From assembly GCA_016297965.1 (NCBI GenBank), contig JAEDDP010000001.1:62001-126000 (forward strand): DNA of 64,000 bases, in the 5' to 3' direction. Positions 7,779-15,583 of this stretch are shown here, piece after piece (the stretch's first letter is position 1; each line of letters begins with the position of its first letter). The stretch is from Alphaproteobacteria bacterium. Lineage in GTDB: Bacteria; Pseudomonadota; Alphaproteobacteria; Rs-D84; CACZYB01. Under the pieces are notes generated by a model. The model had not been told where the DNA came from. It ran no database searches and worked only from the letters and a program-made list of their open reading frames with translations. Both the position numbers and the translations under genes were made by a program.

Positions 7779-9335
7779 ATGAGGCAAATTTTTAAACAAT
7801 CGTTAAGTTTTCTTGTTTTATTTTCGTTTATATTTTGTGATTTATCAAATGTAGTTTTTGCAAAGAAGGCAGTGAGAAGTGCCATAAGAAGAAAGAGATC
7901 TGCAAGTGTTTCTTCGCGTGCGTCAAGTGTGAAGGCAAAAACAGTTGTTGTTGATGAGACTGAAAATACTGTGTCAAATGAAGCGACGGTGGAGGCGGTT
8001 TCGGCTCCTGCTCTTGCTACTTCTTCGGATGTGAAGACAGAGGAGGTATCGTCGGTTAATGTTCAGATGTTGGAATTGCAACGTCAAAAGGAAAAAGAAG
8101 AGGATGAGTACAGAAAGCAACAAATTGACAATGCAAGAAGGAATCTTAACGCCAGAATTGATGATGTAAAGACACAATGTTCCGGAATTAAAAATGACCT
8201 TGATTCTCTTTTCGGACTTTCAAAGGCAACCACAATTGTAAGTGGTGTTGGTACTGTTATGGCTGGTGGTGCGTTGGCAGCGGGTCTTATAAAAAATAAG
8301 ACAGACAAAATAATTTCCGGTGAGGGAAAGGGCAAACTTGGTACGAATGGTGAGGGTGGCAATAGTTCAGAAAGTGTATCGGAAACATCAGAATCCGGGG
8401 CAAATTCCAATACAAATTCTTCATCTTCGTATAATAATGAAGAGTATGAAGAAGTAGTTGAAGAATATTTTGGAAGTAATAGCGATGGAACCGAAATGTC
8501 GGAGGAGGAAAAAGAAGCTTTTAGAAAATTATATATGGATAGCGATAATACTGAACAATATAGAGGTGGTCTTATGATATATAAAAAAACTACAACACGT
8601 AAAAAGAAAACTTCAAGCAGTTCTTCGTCGGATGCGTCAAACCAGAACTCAGCAAGTAGTAATGTCGCAAATAGTGCGAATATAAGTGAAATGTTGGGCG
8701 GAGATGCAAACCTTAGCGATATTAATGTGGCGGATGTTTTGAATAAGAATCCGGAAATGAAAGGTAAGGCGGACAAGGTGTCAAAAACTATGGGACATGT
8801 TCGGACAGGTTTAATGGCTGGTGCAACGGTTACAAGTGCGGTATCCCTTGGAACTTCGGTTGGAAGTGTTAACAGTGCGGGAAGTCTTGCCGATAATATG
8901 TCAAAGTGTAATTCAGCACTTAGTGCATTAAGAAGTGCAAAAAGTGCATTTGAAGTGGAACTTGATGGGGAAAGTGATGCTTCGCTTATCCGTGCAAACG
9001 GAATCCTTTTGGCATGTTCCGATTATGATAAGGAAAATATGAAGGCAATAAAGAATATAATGACAGCGTCAAGTGTGACATCCGGTATTGGTACAGCAAC
9101 CGGTTTGGCAGGTACAATTACATCGGCGATGGCAAATTCAAATAAGGTTCGTGGTGATAATAGTGAAAAGGGTACAAAGAAGGAGAAAAATTTGAATATG
9201 GCATCCAATATTTTGGCGGGTGTTACAACTGGTACAAGTGCTTCTTCGGCCGTGCTTGGTGGTATTTCAATGAGTAAGGTTAAGAAGGATTTTGAGAAGG
9301 CAGAACGGTGCGAATCTGCACTTGCAAATTATTAA
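7779..9335 (+). CDS. Exported low-complexity protein, paralogue A (518 aa)
   Basis: No known family recognised. A Sec signal peptide with hydrophobic core FLVLFSFIFC spans about residues 11-29. A basic Ser/Arg stretch, an acidic coiled-coil segment (around 90-130) and a conserved IDDVKTQCSGIKNDLDSLFG block follow. Next come a glycine-rich hydrophobic stretch, a long Ser/Asn/Glu-rich disordered middle, and a C-terminal part with several Gly/Ala/Ser/Thr-rich hydrophobic helices. It ends SKVKKDFEKAERCESALANY. The signal peptide, IDDV block and C-terminus are shared with the 46931-48157 gene. AAGGAAAG before the ATG fixes the start. Surface, periplasmic or secreted location is inferred. Confidence 0.75.
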   Translation: MRQIFKQSLSFLVLFSFIFCDLSNVVFAKKAVRSAIRRKRSASVSSRASSVKAKTVVVDETENTVSNEATVEAVSAPALATSSDVKTEEVSSVNVQMLELQRQKEKEEDEYRKQQIDNARRNLNARIDDVKTQCSGIKNDLDSLFGLSKATTIVSGVGTVMAGGALAAGLIKNKTDKIISGEGKGKLGTNGEGGNSSESVSETSESGANSNTNSSSSYNNEEYEEVVEEYFGSNSDGTEMSEEEKEAFRKLYMDSDNTEQYRGGLMIYKKTTTRKKKTSSSSSSDASNQNSASSNVANSANISEMLGGDANLSDINVADVLNKNPEMKGKADKVSKTMGHVRTGLMAGATVTSAVSLGTSVGSVNSAGSLADNMSKCNSALSALRSAKSAFEVELDGESDASLIRANGILLACSDYDKENMKAIKNIMTASSVTSGIGTATGLAGTITSAMANSNKVRGDNSEKGTKKEKNLNMASNILAGVTTGTSASSAVLGGISMSKVKKDFEKAERCESALANY

Positions 9336-9361
9336 AAAATATATCGTTGTTAGGTGAAAAA

Positions 9362-9389
9362 AGGGGTGGTTGGTGCCACTCCTCTTTTT
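9362..9389 (+). terminator. Rho-independent terminator of paralogue A
   Basis: AGGGGTGG / CCACTCCT stem (one G-U pair) with a TTGGTG-type loop, then CTTTTT. The paralogue has an almost identical terminator at 48184. Confidence 0.8.
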
Positions 9390-9390
9390 G

Positions 9391-9612
9391 TAAAAGAAAA
9401 CCCCCAGATAGTCTGGGGGTTATAGCTATACATCCATAAAATTCCTTTCTATAATTATTTATACGGTCAGCAAAAACTGTATAAATGAAAGTAATTTTAT
9501 TATGGATAAATATAGTTTATCGCATACAACTTGGTGTTGTAAATATTATATAGTCTTTGCTCCAAAATACAGGAGAAAGACTTTTTTATTCAAATTCTTT
9601 AATTTGATGATT
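9391..9612 (+). mobile_element. Truncated IS200/IS605-family element: left end plus tnpA 5' fragment
   Basis: A perfect hairpin CCCCCAGA / TCTGGGGG (9401-9408 with 9412-9419) is typical of IS200-type left ends. It is followed by an ATG at 9502 reading MDKYSLSHTTWCCKYYIVFA and then PKYRRKTF. This is the N-terminus of the IS200 Y1 transposase TnpA. Similarity stops after about 28 codons, at roughly 9585, where the sequence runs into the 3' end of the convergent AsmA gene. The HUH motif, the catalytic Tyr and the right end are absent, so it is a dead remnant. On the minus strand the hairpin is followed by TTTTCTTTT and may terminate the AsmA transcript. Confidence 0.8.
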
Positions 9613-11920
9613 TAACTTTTTTCTTTTCGGACTCAATTGCCTTTGTCGTTATTGAATTAAGGTTTTGTTTTTGACTTTCTATTTCCCTGTTCATATCATT
9701 TTTTATTTGATATTGTTTTGAAAATTCATCGGTTGGTTGTCCGTCAGCCTTTCCTTCAAATGCAGTAAGGCATGGATTGGTGTCCGATTGAATGTTATCC
9801 AACCATGATTTTGTAAGGAATCCAATTCCAGTTGTAATAAGCGATATACCACCGGTTAGGGCGCTTGCAATGGCGGTTGTGAATGCAGTTTTTGCAACGG
9901 TGCTTATCACACCGTCCTTGCTTATAATAATGCTTGGTTCAGCCATTGGACCTTCTATTTTAATCATTTCCGCAAAGTTTCCCGAAAGTTTGAAACCTTC
10001 CTTTACAACGGTTACAATGGATACATCAACATATTCCTTTCCAAGGTTGGCGGAACCGTCAATAATTATATTTGCGGTTTTTGTTTGCATTGCAATTCCA
10101 CGATTGCTTATAGTTTTACCGTTCTTTACATTAAGGTTTACAACCATACACTGGATATTACTTTTTTCCAATTTTTTGTCTTGAAGGGCGATGGCTCCGA
10201 TTATATCATTGCCGATAAATTTGAAAATAGATGTAACCAAATCCGTTGCCATAAGGGTATTTTCAATCTTGTATCCAATAATGTTTGTGGTTGTGTATGC
10301 CTTTATATAACCATTAAGATGTGTCATAAATACGGCAAGGTTTGGACCATAACCACTTAGGATTATATCAACATCCGTATTTCCACCTTCAAATACCTTT
10401 TTATAACCTGTACTGTCAATGATTTTACCAAGGTTTACATTGTTTGCCTTTATTGATAATTGACCGTTGAAGGTGTTGTTTTGGTTGTTTGCAAGACCTT
10501 CAATTTTTACTTTTCCGCCCATATAGTCAAATGATATAGGGGCAATTATGCCGTTTCCGTTATTAAGTATAGCCTTTATCTTTATGTCGTTTACGTCCAT
10601 TTCCGGCATAGCCTTTAATTTTGCAATGCTTAGGTTTATATTAAGGTTTGCCAAATTAAGTTCGGTTATTGGAAGAGGAATATTTCGGAAAGCCTTTGGA
10701 TTTTTGATTTTCGGTGCATTTGAACGAGGACGAGGAGCACCAGTTGCAAGGCGGTTAAAGTATGCCTTTTCCCAATTTGGATAAAAGATATTTGGTATAT
10801 CAAAAAATGGAATGTGTAGGTTGGCCTTTATATTTGGTTTTTTATTTTTGGTTAGGGATATTTCGGATGTACCGGAAATATTTGCGGTTAGGTAATCAAT
10901 ATTTATTTTTTTAAGTGATATAAAGGAATCGGTTGCAATGACTTCAAAATCGGCATTGATTGGTGCGAGTTTTGGAAGCTCAGTTATACCTTTTAATGAT
11001 GATTGGATATCATTTGCGGTGATGAATATGGTTGCGGATATTGATGGTGTTTTTTTCCTTATATCATTTAATTTTCCGGAAAATTTTATATCCATATCAT
11101 TTATATTTATTATTCCGGTTAGGGGGATGCTGTTTATATTTTCAATAAGGTTGTGTAGGGATGTTGTTTTAAAGTTTCCCTTTAATGTTATATCATTGTA
11201 TGAAGTATCAACCGTGAAAAGTATTGGGGATTCGTGATTTTCGGATGTGATAAAGAATTCCTTTAAATTAAAGGTATTATTTTCGTGTGTGCGTCTGTTT
11301 TCATAATGTATTTCGGCATTATGAATTTCAACGGTTTTCACATCAATTTCAAATTCTTTTTTCTTTTTTATGGTTAGATTAAGGTTTTCCGGTATTGTGT
11401 TCTTGCCAGCATTCTTTTTATCCTTCTTTTTCTTTTGTGGCTTTGTTGAAGATGTTGAAAGTTGCCAATTTTTTTTGCCGGTTGATGAAACCTCCAAAAA
11501 TATTTTTGGGGTATCAAAAATTAAGGTGTTAATGGAAATTTTGCGGGATAAAAGATGGCGAAGGGAAATTGTTGCAATTATGTTTTCGGCGGTTATTATG
11601 TTTTTATTTTTTCCCCATTTTTCATTTTCAATGGCAAGTTTTTCAATCTTTATTGCCGGTTCAAATGAAAATAGTTCCCATTCCAAATCTCCATCAATTT
11701 TAACGGTTTTTCCGATTGCCCGTTCAATGGATGCGGAAATATCTTCCTTAAACATATTAGGATTAGTATTTGCAAGAATAATCGCAAGTCCAATTATTCC
11801 GGCAACGATGGTTATTATAAAAAGACGAAGTAAAAATTTCCCCTTGTTGTAAAGTCCAACAATAAGGGATGGAATTTTTTGAAAAAACTTTAAATGCTTT
11901 TTTTCTTGTTTTTTGGTCAT
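9599..11920 (-). CDS. AsmA-family envelope protein (773 aa)
   Basis: Member of the AsmA/YhdP-like family, inner-membrane-anchored periplasmic proteins connected with outer-membrane lipid homeostasis. A basic cytoplasmic N-terminus precedes one membrane helix at about residues 32-50. The AsmA N-terminal signature follows, with IERAIGKTVKIDGDLEW and an ISLRHLL segment. A long beta-rich region and the C-terminal AsmA domain (IKANNVNLGKII onward) come next. A hydrophobic Ala/Gly segment lies near residue 680 and a Lys/Ser tail ends the protein. The C-terminus abuts an IS200 remnant. It lies downstream of mlaA and the RluC-like gene on the same strand, a plausible envelope operon. Confidence 0.85.
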   Translation of the reverse strand: MTKKQEKKHLKFFQKIPSLIVGLYNKGKFLLRLFIITIVAGIIGLAIILANTNPNMFKEDISASIERAIGKTVKIDGDLEWELFSFEPAIKIEKLAIENEKWGKNKNIITAENIIATISLRHLLSRKISINTLIFDTPKIFLEVSSTGKKNWQLSTSSTKPQKKKKDKKNAGKNTIPENLNLTIKKKKEFEIDVKTVEIHNAEIHYENRRTHENNTFNLKEFFITSENHESPILFTVDTSYNDITLKGNFKTTSLHNLIENINSIPLTGIININDMDIKFSGKLNDIRKKTPSISATIFITANDIQSSLKGITELPKLAPINADFEVIATDSFISLKKINIDYLTANISGTSEISLTKNKKPNIKANLHIPFFDIPNIFYPNWEKAYFNRLATGAPRPRSNAPKIKNPKAFRNIPLPITELNLANLNINLSIAKLKAMPEMDVNDIKIKAILNNGNGIIAPISFDYMGGKVKIEGLANNQNNTFNGQLSIKANNVNLGKIIDSTGYKKVFEGGNTDVDIILSGYGPNLAVFMTHLNGYIKAYTTTNIIGYKIENTLMATDLVTSIFKFIGNDIIGAIALQDKKLEKSNIQCMVVNLNVKNGKTISNRGIAMQTKTANIIIDGSANLGKEYVDVSIVTVVKEGFKLSGNFAEMIKIEGPMAEPSIIISKDGVISTVAKTAFTTAIASALTGGISLITTGIGFLTKSWLDNIQSDTNPCLTAFEGKADGQPTDEFSKQYQIKNDMNREIESQKQNLNSITTKAIESEKKKVKSSN

Positions 11921-11934
11921 ATTTATACCTTTTG

Positions 11935-12825
11935 TTAAAAGTTTAAATACTTACAAATCTTTTTAAAGTGTTCAGGGTATTCCGCCTTAATAAGTGGTTT
12001 CCCCTCTATTTCAATAGTGTATGCATGAAGGTAGAGTTTTCGTGGAATTTCAATTTCAAAGGCATTTTTCAATTCGGCGAATTCGTTATTGTTGCCATAT
12101 TTGAAATCCCCAATTATTGGATGTCTGCGGTGTGCCATATGAATCCTTAATTGATGCATACGACCAGTTTTTGGTTTTAATTCAACAAGGCTTAATAAAC
12201 CAAAGGCTTCATCCAAAACCTTAAAACTTGTAAAGGCGTATTTTGCCTCCTTTTCACCCTTATCATTAACCTTTGCATTTTGTTCAATTATTGGTTCGTC
12301 AATGATACCTTCTTTTTTCTTGTCCTCAAAATTACCATAAACGATTGCATGGTATGTTTTGTGAACCTTTCGTTCCTTAAATAATGTGGTCATTTTAAGG
12401 GCGGAATCGTAATTTTTTGCGATGACAAGTATCCCGCTGGTTTCCTTATCAATTCGATGTGTTAAACGTAAATTGTTGTTATATTGAGGAAGGGCGATGT
12501 TTATTAACGAATCAATATGTTTTGTTATTCCATTTCCCCCTTGGGTTGCGAGGCCAGCAGGCTTGTTTAACACAATTATCTCATCATCTTCATAAATGAT
12601 TGTTTTTAAAATGTCATCAATATCCTGTTTTGTATATCTGGAATCTTTTTTTACAATTACATCAGGTGTTTTTTCGTATTCAACAATGTATGGTGGAAGT
12701 TTTATTTCATCACTTTCAATCAATGGAGCGGTTGCAGATGTTCGTTTTCCATTTATACGAATCTCTCCTTTACGGCATAGCTTTTGAAGGTGTGAAAGGG
12801 TAAGTGATGGATAATTTTTTTTCAT
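11935..12825 (-). CDS. RluC/RluD-family 23S rRNA pseudouridine synthase
   Basis: Isomerises uridines to pseudouridine in large-subunit rRNA. An N-terminal S4 RNA-binding domain (HLQKLCRKGEIRINGKR) precedes the RluA-type catalytic domain. The catalytic aspartate sits in RLTHRIDKETSG, and LKPKTGRMHQLRIHMAH is the other conserved block. The ATG at 12825 gives 296 residues but cuts off the first part of S4. Homology-like sequence (KRTITSDRIKLNVW) continues in frame to 12888, where no ATG, GTG or TTG exists. The true start is therefore probably a rare ATT/ATA near 12868-12873. The 5' end overlaps the 3' end of mlaA, implying coupling. The exact RluC or RluD role is not resolvable. Confidence 0.88.
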   Translation of the reverse strand: MKKNYPSLTLSHLQKLCRKGEIRINGKRTSATAPLIESDEIKLPPYIVEYEKTPDVIVKKDSRYTKQDIDDILKTIIYEDDEIIVLNKPAGLATQGGNGITKHIDSLINIALPQYNNNLRLTHRIDKETSGILVIAKNYDSALKMTTLFKERKVHKTYHAIVYGNFEDKKKEGIIDEPIIEQNAKVNDKGEKEAKYAFTSFKVLDEAFGLLSLVELKPKTGRMHQLRIHMAHRRHPIIGDFKYGNNNEFAELKNAFEIEIPRKLYLHAYTIEIEGKPLIKAEYPEHFKKICKYLNF

Positions 12826-12875
12826 CCATACATTTAATTTTATTCTGTCCGATGTAATAGTTCTTTTTATAATTT

Positions 12876-13682
12876 TTAGTATTCCATATCAAAATCGTAA
12901 TCGTACGATTGTCCAAGTTTATTTGTTTCCTCCTTTTGTGGGGCAGAGTCCTTAAAAAAGAGTTGATGTTGTTCTATCATATTTTTTCGGTGTTGTAAAT
13001 ACATTGTTTTGAATGTGTTATATGAATCAATGGATGTTTCATTGGTTGATATGATGAAATCGTAATTTCCATATAGGTCCATAAGGCTTGTTGAAATACT
13101 TAAAAACAATCCAACACTCCAAGTTGTATAATAATTTATTGGGTTGAATATGGTATCAACTATTGTACCGGCGAAATCGCGGGTTGTTGTTTGGGCATAT
13201 ACCGGCATAACAAAGAATCCACCCATAGGAACACCATATACCCCAAGGGTTTGTCCGAAATCACGATTATCACGTTTAAGACCCATCCTTCCTGCAACAT
13301 CCATAACACCAAACATTCCGGCGGTGGAATTTATTGCAAAACGTCCAATGGTTTTAAATGTGCTTGAAAAATCAAGTTGAAGCAAAGAGTTTACCGCATT
13401 CAATGGTTCCTGTAAATTTTTAAGGAAGTTTGAGAAGCCCTTATGTATCGGTGAAATTTTTTGTTCTTTATATTCATCAAGTGCAGGTTTAAGTGCATAA
13501 ATAAGTCGCATATTAAGATCGTGCATATAACGGCTTGTTTGTGGGAAAAGGTCCGGTGTAATTTCACTGTTTTCAGAAATGTCAATCTTGTCAGAATCGT
13601 TTGTATGCAAAATGGTTTGTGCATTTACCGAATATGACAATGTGGAAAATATAACCGTAAATATGATAAATATCTTTTTCAT
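12876..13682 (-). CDS. mlaA: MlaA/VacJ-family outer-membrane lipid transport protein
   Basis: Outer-membrane component of the Mla pathway, which removes phospholipid from the outer leaflet and passes it to periplasmic MlaC. A signal peptide occupies residues 1-21. The VacJ core includes NRDFGQTLGVYGVPMGGFFV and an NFLKNLQEPLNAVNSLLQ segment. Family members are usually lipoproteins, but there is no lipobox Cys here: the signal ends SVNAQ, suggesting ordinary signal-peptidase-I cleavage. At 268 residues the length is normal. It heads a minus-strand group with the RluC-like and AsmA genes. No mlaBCDEF genes are visible in the window. Confidence 0.9.
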   Translation of the reverse strand: MKKIFIIFTVIFSTLSYSVNAQTILHTNDSDKIDISENSEITPDLFPQTSRYMHDLNMRLIYALKPALDEYKEQKISPIHKGFSNFLKNLQEPLNAVNSLLQLDFSSTFKTIGRFAINSTAGMFGVMDVAGRMGLKRDNRDFGQTLGVYGVPMGGFFVMPVYAQTTTRDFAGTIVDTIFNPINYYTTWSVGLFLSISTSLMDLYGNYDFIISTNETSIDSYNTFKTMYLQHRKNMIEQHQLFFKDSAPQKEETNKLGQSYDYDFDMEY

Positions 13683-13755
13683 TATTTAATATCTTTTTTA
13701 TTTTATTATTTTGTGTTATTATATTGTAATATGTGTTTTTTACAAGAGGAAAATA

Positions 13756-14490
13756 ATGCAAGACTTTTTTCTTAAACCTGAGTATTTCAAATATATTAAC
13801 CTTTTTTCTGGGGTTAGGGATTTTGATGATTTTGCATTGATAAAGCTTTGTAAAACCGCTGTGGATAATCAATTGGGAAGTATTTCCGTTCCCGATAAAT
13901 ATGTGGAAAATGTTTGGAAGTGGTTGGAACTTTCGGATGTGTTGCTTAATGCTGTTATAAATAATTTTAATGGCAAGATTTCAATAGATGACATTTTTAA
14001 AAGTATAAAGTCTTTGTTTAACAGAGGTGCCGATTTGGTTGAAGTTATTTTGCCTCCATTGTTTTTTGATGTTGATATTGAAAATATTCCACAACAGTTG
14101 GATGAATATTTGCTTGCGATAAGTGAGGCAAAGGGTGTTAAAAAGGTAAAACTTTCTATTGAATCCTCATTCATTAAACATTCTTCGGCATTAAAGGGAT
14201 TGGTGTATTTGTTTTCAGAGTATAAAATTGATTATTTGAAAACAGCATCCGGTTTGTATTCTCTTAATTCTGATATAAACCAACTTAATGCAATTTTAGA
14301 GGAAGCAAAAAGTTCGGATGTTGGTGTTGATTTTATGTTTGATAGAACTTCACAAAATAAATTTATTATTGATGATGCATTCCGTTTGGCAAATTTTATT
14401 TTAGGTAGTGATTCCGTTGATGAAAAAAAATTTAGTGTTTCCTGTTCTTTGCAAGATTTTCAGGGGATTTTAGGAAAATCTACTTGTTGA
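13756..14490 (+). CDS. DeoC-like (deoxyribose-phosphate aldolase fold) protein, divergent
   Basis: Resembles the DeoC/LacD class I aldolase TIM barrel. LCKTAVDNQLGSISVP matches the first strand-helix, GADLVEVILPP the D102 strand, KVKLSIES a later strand, and YLKTASGLY the Schiff-base strand. The Schiff-base lysine is retained as K162. The position of E. coli D102 is E96. The K201 strand reads VGVDFMFDRT, with Asp instead of Lys. Classical aldolase chemistry is therefore doubtful. The ATG at 13756 is chosen over one at 13711 because AAGAGGAAAAT precedes it. It is divergent from mlaA and a lone gene. Confidence 0.6.
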   Translation: MQDFFLKPEYFKYINLFSGVRDFDDFALIKLCKTAVDNQLGSISVPDKYVENVWKWLELSDVLLNAVINNFNGKISIDDIFKSIKSLFNRGADLVEVILPPLFFDVDIENIPQQLDEYLLAISEAKGVKKVKLSIESSFIKHSSALKGLVYLFSEYKIDYLKTASGLYSLNSDINQLNAILEEAKSSDVGVDFMFDRTSQNKFIIDDAFRLANFILGSDSVDEKKFSVSCSLQDFQGILGKSTC

Positions 14491-14509
14491 TTTAATCCTC
14501 TTTTCTATT

Positions 14510-14552
14510 TATAGTTGAAATCAAGCAATTCCACAAGTGAGAGTTGTGAATT
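14510..14552 (+). promoter_or_regulatory. Promoter -10 and leader hairpin of the outer-membrane protein gene
   Basis: TTGATT at 14487-14492, 17-base spacer, TATAGT at 14510-14515. The leader then folds AATTcCACAA (14527-14536) against TTGTGAATT (14544-14552), just before the AAGGAAA ribosome site. This resembles the stabilising 5' hairpins of abundant outer-membrane protein mRNAs. Confidence 0.5.
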
Positions 14553-14577
14553 TTAATATAAAGAAAGGAAATCTACT

Positions 14578-15480
14578 ATGAAAAAAGTAAGTTTGTTGAC
14601 TCTAGCTACTGCTACTCTTATTTCCTCAATGGCATCAGCTCAGATGGCTTCTGGAAATATGAATAGTAATATGATGGTGACTCCATCTTTGAATAATATG
14701 GAAAACCCAATGTTTAAACCAGAAGAAGGTAATTTCTATTCCAAAACTAACTTTAACTATACTCCTGTTGATCATCATGATAATTCATATACCTTAACAG
14801 AAGAATTTGGTTATGGTATCAGTCAAGATTGGGCTATCTCTGCTTCTGTTGGTTATGGTTGGATGTCAAGAGAAGCTAATGCTTTTGATAAGAAAAGTCA
14901 GGTATCAAACCTTGCTATCGGTGGTTTGTATAGACCAGTTGCAACACAAGATTTAATTTGGGATATCACCGCTGGTGTAAGTATTGATATTGCCGATGAT
15001 ATGGTTAACCAAACATCTTTGTCTTTGCCTATTGATGATTATGGTAAGAAAGATACAGGTGTCTTCATTGGTACAAAACTTGGTTTGAATCTATCTTCTG
15101 ATATGATATTGGCATTTAATGCAGGTTATATGTATGATACATCAGACAATAAAGATTATGAGAAAAAAGAACTTGGTGATACATCATATTGGAATGCAGG
15201 TGTAGAAGGTCAAATTGTATTTTCTGATGATTGGTCAATGAATGTTGGCTATAAGTATAAAAAATTCATAGATAAAGATGGATTTAATAAAGCCGATAGC
15301 TCAAATATTACAGTTGCAGGAAACTGGCAAGCAACAGATATGTCATTGATTTCATTGTATGTAAATTATGATGCAACCGGTAAGTCAAACAGATTAGATG
15401 CTAACTCAGCTGCTCTTGTTGGCGACGATGGTGATGACAACAGATGGTCATACGGAGCAAGACTTGGAGTTCAATTCTAA
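14578..15480 (+). CDS. Outer-membrane beta-barrel protein (300 aa)
   Basis: A signal peptide at residues 1-21 is cleaved at ASA-Q. A short Asn/Met-rich spacer follows, then an alternating amphipathic beta pattern with aromatic girdles. The protein ends in GARLGVQF, whose C-terminal Phe is the usual BAM recognition signal. Repeated short hairpins separated by Asp/Asn/Lys loops suggest a barrel of about 10-12 strands. No porin subfamily can be named. A clear ribosome site, structured leader and good codon usage suggest high expression. It is monocistronic between a promoter and a bidirectional terminator. Confidence 0.8.
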   Translation: MKKVSLLTLATATLISSMASAQMASGNMNSNMMVTPSLNNMENPMFKPEEGNFYSKTNFNYTPVDHHDNSYTLTEEFGYGISQDWAISASVGYGWMSREANAFDKKSQVSNLAIGGLYRPVATQDLIWDITAGVSIDIADDMVNQTSLSLPIDDYGKKDTGVFIGTKLGLNLSSDMILAFNAGYMYDTSDNKDYEKKELGDTSYWNAGVEGQIVFSDDWSMNVGYKYKKFIDKDGFNKADSSNITVAGNWQATDMSLISLYVNYDATGKSNRLDANSAALVGDDGDDNRWSYGARLGVQF

Positions 15481-15535
15481 GATCTGTTAGCTTTTTAAAA
15501 TACATATATAAAACTACAAAGGTGAGTGTGAAAGA

Positions 15536-15571
15536 AAAGGAGAGCTTTAAAAACTCTCCTTTCGTTTTGTT
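15536..15571. terminator. Bidirectional terminator between omp gene and dnaA
   Basis: AAAGGAGAG / CTCTCCTTT (15536-15544 with 15554-15562). The plus side is followed by CGTTTTG and the minus side by TTCTTTC, serving the two convergent genes. Confidence 0.85.
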
Positions 15572-15583
15572 ATATAAGGATTT

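Noticed and set aside
8084..8776. 230-codon minus-strand frame inside exported paralogue A
   Set aside because: Shadow of a Ser/Glu-rich coding sequence; codon bias and signal peptide support only the plus strand.
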